DNA of 17,338 nucleotides. Source: Roseovarius sp. (lineage in GTDB: Bacteria; Pseudomonadota; Alphaproteobacteria; Rhodobacterales; Rhodobacteraceae). Position 1 is the first letter of the stretch; each line of letters opens with the position of its first letter. Of this stretch, positions 15,068-17,338 are shown in pieces. A program made the position numbers and the translations under genes. The notes under the pieces are model-generated. The model saw only the letters and a list, made by a program, of their open reading frames with translations. It made no database searches and was not told the DNA's origin. The DNA lies in contig SLDH01000281.1 of assembly GCA_007125415.1 (NCBI GenBank), positions 1-17,338 on the forward strand. Direction: 5' to 3'.

Positions 15068-15666
15068 GCAAACGCCCCTTTCAGGATCTGCTGATCGAGA
15101 CGATCCGCGCTCCGCGTGATGCCGCGGGCCGGCTGATCGACATGAACGCCCCGCGGGACTGGCTGTGGATGGCGCTGGCCTTGATGTGCGTTCTCAACGC
15201 CATTCTCTATTCCGTCTCCCTGCAACTCTCGCCACCGTCTTCTGAAGTGTCCAGCATGGTGCCCCAGGCCTTTCAGTCGCCCATCCTGTTCACGATCTTT
15301 CTGTTCGGGTCGCTGACGATCACCGTTTTCGTGCTCAAATGGATCGGTCAATCTATGGGTGGTGAGGCCACGCTGGATGATATCCTGATCCTGCTCACAT
15401 GGCTTCAGGTGCTGCGGCTGCTCTTTCAGGGCGCTGTGCTGATCCTTTCATTGGTGTCGCTGTCGCTCAGTGCGCTTTTGGTGTTCGCCGGATCGGTCTA
15501 TGGCATCTACATTCTCGCGGCCTTCATCGACCGCGCTCATGGGTTTGATAATCTCCTCAAGGCTCTAGGTGTCATGGTGCTGGCTCTTGTCGCGATTGCC
15601 GTGGGGCTTTCGATCATATTGACTGTGCTGGGGGCCGTTATCATGGGAGGGACAGGAAGTGTATGA
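15064..15666 (+). CDS. Five-helix membrane protein, YIP1-like, in the suf operon
   Basis: The 200-residue protein has a polar N-terminus of about 32 residues and likely helices at 33-53, 73-94, 107-130, 133-155 and 171-195. The TLDDILILLTWLQVLRLL stretch resembles the core of YIP1-family proteins, more clearly than in its neighbour. ATG 15064 overlaps the preceding stop (ATGA), as elsewhere in this operon; ATG 15052 would add MEHR and is also served by a GAGAGG. Its end overlaps the GTG start of sufS by eight bases. The pair may form one membrane complex. What it does for the suf pathway is not known. Confidence 0.8.
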   Translation: MSKRPFQDLLIETIRAPRDAAGRLIDMNAPRDWLWMALALMCVLNAILYSVSLQLSPPSSEVSSMVPQAFQSPILFTIFLFGSLTITVFVLKWIGQSMGGEATLDDILILLTWLQVLRLLFQGAVLILSLVSLSLSALLVFAGSVYGIYILAAFIDRAHGFDNLLKALGVMVLALVAIAVGLSIILTVLGAVIMGGTGSV

Positions 15667-16879
15667 CGTCGCCAGGATCAGGGCCGATTTTCCCATCTTG
15701 AGTCGCGAGGTGAATGGCAAGCCTCTCGTTTATCTCGACAATGGCGCATCTGCGCAAAAGCCGCAGGTGGTGATCGATGCGGTCACCAAGGCCTATGCGC
15801 ATGAATATGCCAATGTGCACCGCGGGTTGCATACACTTTCGACCATCGCCACCGAGAAATACGAGGCGGTGCGCGGCATTGTCGCGCGCTTTCTGGGCGT
15901 GGGCGATGAGGAGCAGATAATACTCAATTCCGGCACCACGGAAGGGATCAACATGATCGCCTATGGCTGGGCCATGCCGCGCTTGCAGGCCGGCGATGAG
16001 ATTCTGCTCTCGGTGATGGAGCATCACGCCAATATCGTGCCCTGGCATTTCCTGCGTGAGCGCCAGGGCGTCGTGCTCAAATGGGTGGATGTGGACAGCA
16101 CCGGCGCGCTCGATCCGCAGGCCATGATCGATGCCATCACACCGAAAACGAAGCTCATCGCTGTCACCCATCTCAGCAATGTGCTGGGCACCAAGGTGGA
16201 TGTGAAGCCGATCTGCGCTGCCGCCCGTGCACGAGGTATCGCGGTGATGGTGGATGGCTCGCAGGCGGCGGTGCACGGGCCTGTGAATGTCGAGGCGCTC
16301 GGATGCGATTTCTACGCCATCACCGGCCACAAACTCTACGGCCCCTCCGGCTCCGGCGCGATTTACGTGCGCAAGGACCGGATGGCGGAAATGCGCCCCT
16401 TCATGGGGGGGGGCGACATGATAAAGGAGGTCAGCCGCGACGCGGTCATCTACAATGACCCGCCCATGAAGTTCGAGGCCGGCACGCCGGGGATCGTTCA
16501 GACCATCGGTCTCGGTGTGGCGCTGGAATACATGATGAATGTCGGGATGGAGGCCATCGCCGCGCATGAAGAGGATCTCGGCCGCTACACTCAGGATCGC
16601 CTCAACGGGTTGAACTGGATCACCGTGCAGGGCACTGCACCGGGCAAGGCGGCGATTTTCTCATTCACCATGGATGGCGCGGCGCATGCGCATGACATCA
16701 GCACGATCCTTGACAAGAAGGGCGTGGCGGTGCGTGCGGGGCAGCATTGCACCGGGCCTCTGATGGCGCATCTGGGTGTCGATGCCACCTGCCGCGCGTC
16801 CTTCGGGATGTACAACACCCGTGAGGAAGTGGATTTGCTGATCGAGGCCCTCGAGCTTGCCCATGATCTTTTTGCCTGA
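15659..16879 (+). CDS. sufS: SufS, type II cysteine desulfurase
   Basis: The 406-residue PLP enzyme matches SufS throughout: VYLDNGASAQKPQ, NSGTTEGINMIAYGW, MEHHANIVPW with the PLP-stacking histidine, the PLP lysine K225 in ITGHKLYGPSGSG, and the persulfide cysteine C364 in RAGQHCTGPLM, followed by RASFGMYNTREEVD. It takes sulfur from cysteine and hands it to the SufBCD scaffold. The start is GTG at 15659, with GGAGG about eight bases upstream and an eight-base overlap with the membrane protein gene. It is the last gene of the operon visible here; no sufE, sufU, sufA or sufT follows. Confidence 0.97.
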   Translation: MYDVARIRADFPILSREVNGKPLVYLDNGASAQKPQVVIDAVTKAYAHEYANVHRGLHTLSTIATEKYEAVRGIVARFLGVGDEEQIILNSGTTEGINMIAYGWAMPRLQAGDEILLSVMEHHANIVPWHFLRERQGVVLKWVDVDSTGALDPQAMIDAITPKTKLIAVTHLSNVLGTKVDVKPICAAARARGIAVMVDGSQAAVHGPVNVEALGCDFYAITGHKLYGPSGSGAIYVRKDRMAEMRPFMGGGDMIKEVSRDAVIYNDPPMKFEAGTPGIVQTIGLGVALEYMMNVGMEAIAAHEEDLGRYTQDRLNGLNWITVQGTAPGKAAIFSFTMDGAAHAHDISTILDKKGVAVRAGQHCTGPLMAHLGVDATCRASFGMYNTREEVDLLIEALELAHDLFA

Positions 16880-16889
16880 ATTTCGCCGC

Positions 16890-16917
16890 TTGCGGCATGG
16901 GCGTGGCCTCGTTATAG
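16890..16917 (+). promoter_or_regulatory. Likely promoter of the tRNA-Arg gene
   Basis: TTGCGG (16890-16895), a 16-base spacer and TTATAG (16912-16917) form a sigma-70-like promoter in the gap between sufS and the tRNA. Transcription would start near 16924, about 50 bases before the mature tRNA. No terminator for the suf operon is evident in this gap. Confidence 0.5.
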
Positions 16918-16974
16918 GGGCGGTGGTCGGCCAAATGCCGGCACGTTCTTTCTGCACGGATCTGCGGAAATTGC

Positions 16975-17051
16975 GGTCCCATAGCTCAGCTGGATAGAGT
17001 GCACGCCTCCGAAGCGTGAGGTCGCAGGTTCGAATCCTGCTGGGACCGCCA
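16975..17051 (+). tRNA. tRNA-Arg, anticodon CCG
   Basis: The 77-base cloverleaf is complete. The acceptor stem GGTCCCA pairs fully with TGGGACC, the D arm contains AGCTCAGCTGGATAGAG, the anticodon stem is CACGC/GCGTG with loop CTCCGAA (anticodon CCG, reading CGG), and the T arm GCAGG-TTCGAAT-CCTGC is canonical. The discriminator G is followed by an encoded CCA at 17049-17051. Confidence 0.96.
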
Positions 17052-17226
17052 GAAGCTCAGACAGAGCGTTCGCCGTTCGCCGCTTTCCAGACGGCACAGC
17101 GATCTGTGCATGATCCGGCTTGTGTGACGGAATGAGGGCCGCGCCGGCCTGGGTTGATCGACGCGCAAACGCGCGAATTTGTCGAGGAAGCTGTCATGTG
17201 TCATGAGGCAGAGCTTTGTCGTTCTG

Positions 17227-17337
17227 CTATGGTCCTGCTTCTAGAAGAACAACGCCGTTCTGTCCGTCGTCACTGAGCCTGTTGGCCGGCACACCCCCGG
17301 CCGAGCCGGCATCGACAATCACGAAGTCATATTCCAT
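17227..17337 (-). pseudogene. N-terminal remnant of a GMC oxidoreductase (choline-dehydrogenase-like)
   Basis: From ATG at 17337 the minus strand reads [15 protein letters not shown] and then [21 protein letters not shown] before a TAG at 17229-17227, 36 codons in all. This matches the FAD-binding N-terminus of choline-dehydrogenase-type GMC oxidoreductases, normally about 530-560 residues. The Rossmann motif is damaged: the first Gly of GxGxxG is Asp, and the usual Cys and Leu of GCVLAN are Gly and Pro. No GMC-like sequence continues in any frame of the 175 bases between the stop and the tRNA. It is therefore a decayed fragment. An intact copy beyond the window's right edge is possible. Confidence 0.75.
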
Positions 17338-17338
17338 A

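Noticed and set aside
16986..17204. 72-codon minus-strand frame running into the tRNA gene
   Set aside because: It covers the antisense of tRNA-Arg and does not continue the GMC homology. The Arg-rich composition is typical of chance frames.
17238..17247. CTTCTAGAAG palindrome as a third IscR-type box
   Set aside because: It lacks the three-base spacer of the TTAGAA-N3-TTCTAA pattern and lies within the GMC remnant, where it simply encodes part of LLEAG.

Overview
The window looks like a chromosomal segment of an alphaproteobacterium of the Rhodobacteraceae (Roseobacter group). The reasons are high GC content with strongly biased codon use, an IscR without the usual cluster cysteines next to a mixed isc-suf operon, a putative Iron-Rhodo-box, a long acidic L9 and a luxR-luxI pair. 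The assignment rests on gene content and remembered family knowledge; no search was run.

Layout. Positions 1-1010 hold a secreted DUF1223 protein (minus strand) and, at the left edge, a long hairpin behind a possible promoter. Trigger factor (tig, plus) follows and converges on a quorum-sensing pair, luxR then luxI (minus), with a bidirectional hairpin between tig and luxI. The ribosomal operon rpsF-rpsR-rplI (minus) ends in a clear terminator before luxR. From 6.1 to 7.3 kb there is a small two-helix membrane protein and a secreted YceI-like protein (plus). From 7.3 to 8.2 kb there is a minus-strand pair, an alpha/beta hydrolase and an 82-residue protein of unknown function, divergent from iscR.

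The main block is an iron-sulfur cluster assembly operon from 8.28 to 16.88 kb (plus): iscR, a short NifS/IscS-like cysteine desulfurase, sufB, a UPF0145/YbjQ protein, a methyltransferase-like protein, sufC, sufD, two multi-span membrane proteins (YIP1-like) and sufS. Most junctions from UPF0145 onward overlap or nearly touch. IscR probably represses the operon through an inverted repeat lying on the -10 element. SufS mobilises sulfur and SufBCD is the scaffold. The roles of the four embedded accessory genes are not known. A tRNA-Arg(CCG) gene follows, and at the right edge lies a 36-codon remnant of a GMC oxidoreductase with an early stop.

The observations most worth a second look are the shortened desulfurase that lacks the segment carrying the PLP-stacking histidine, a second IscR-box-like repeat inside that same gene, the four unexplained genes in the suf operon, the half-site cluster upstream of luxI, and the GMC remnant beside the tRNA. 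I did not find a clearly new defence, mobile or CRISPR system.
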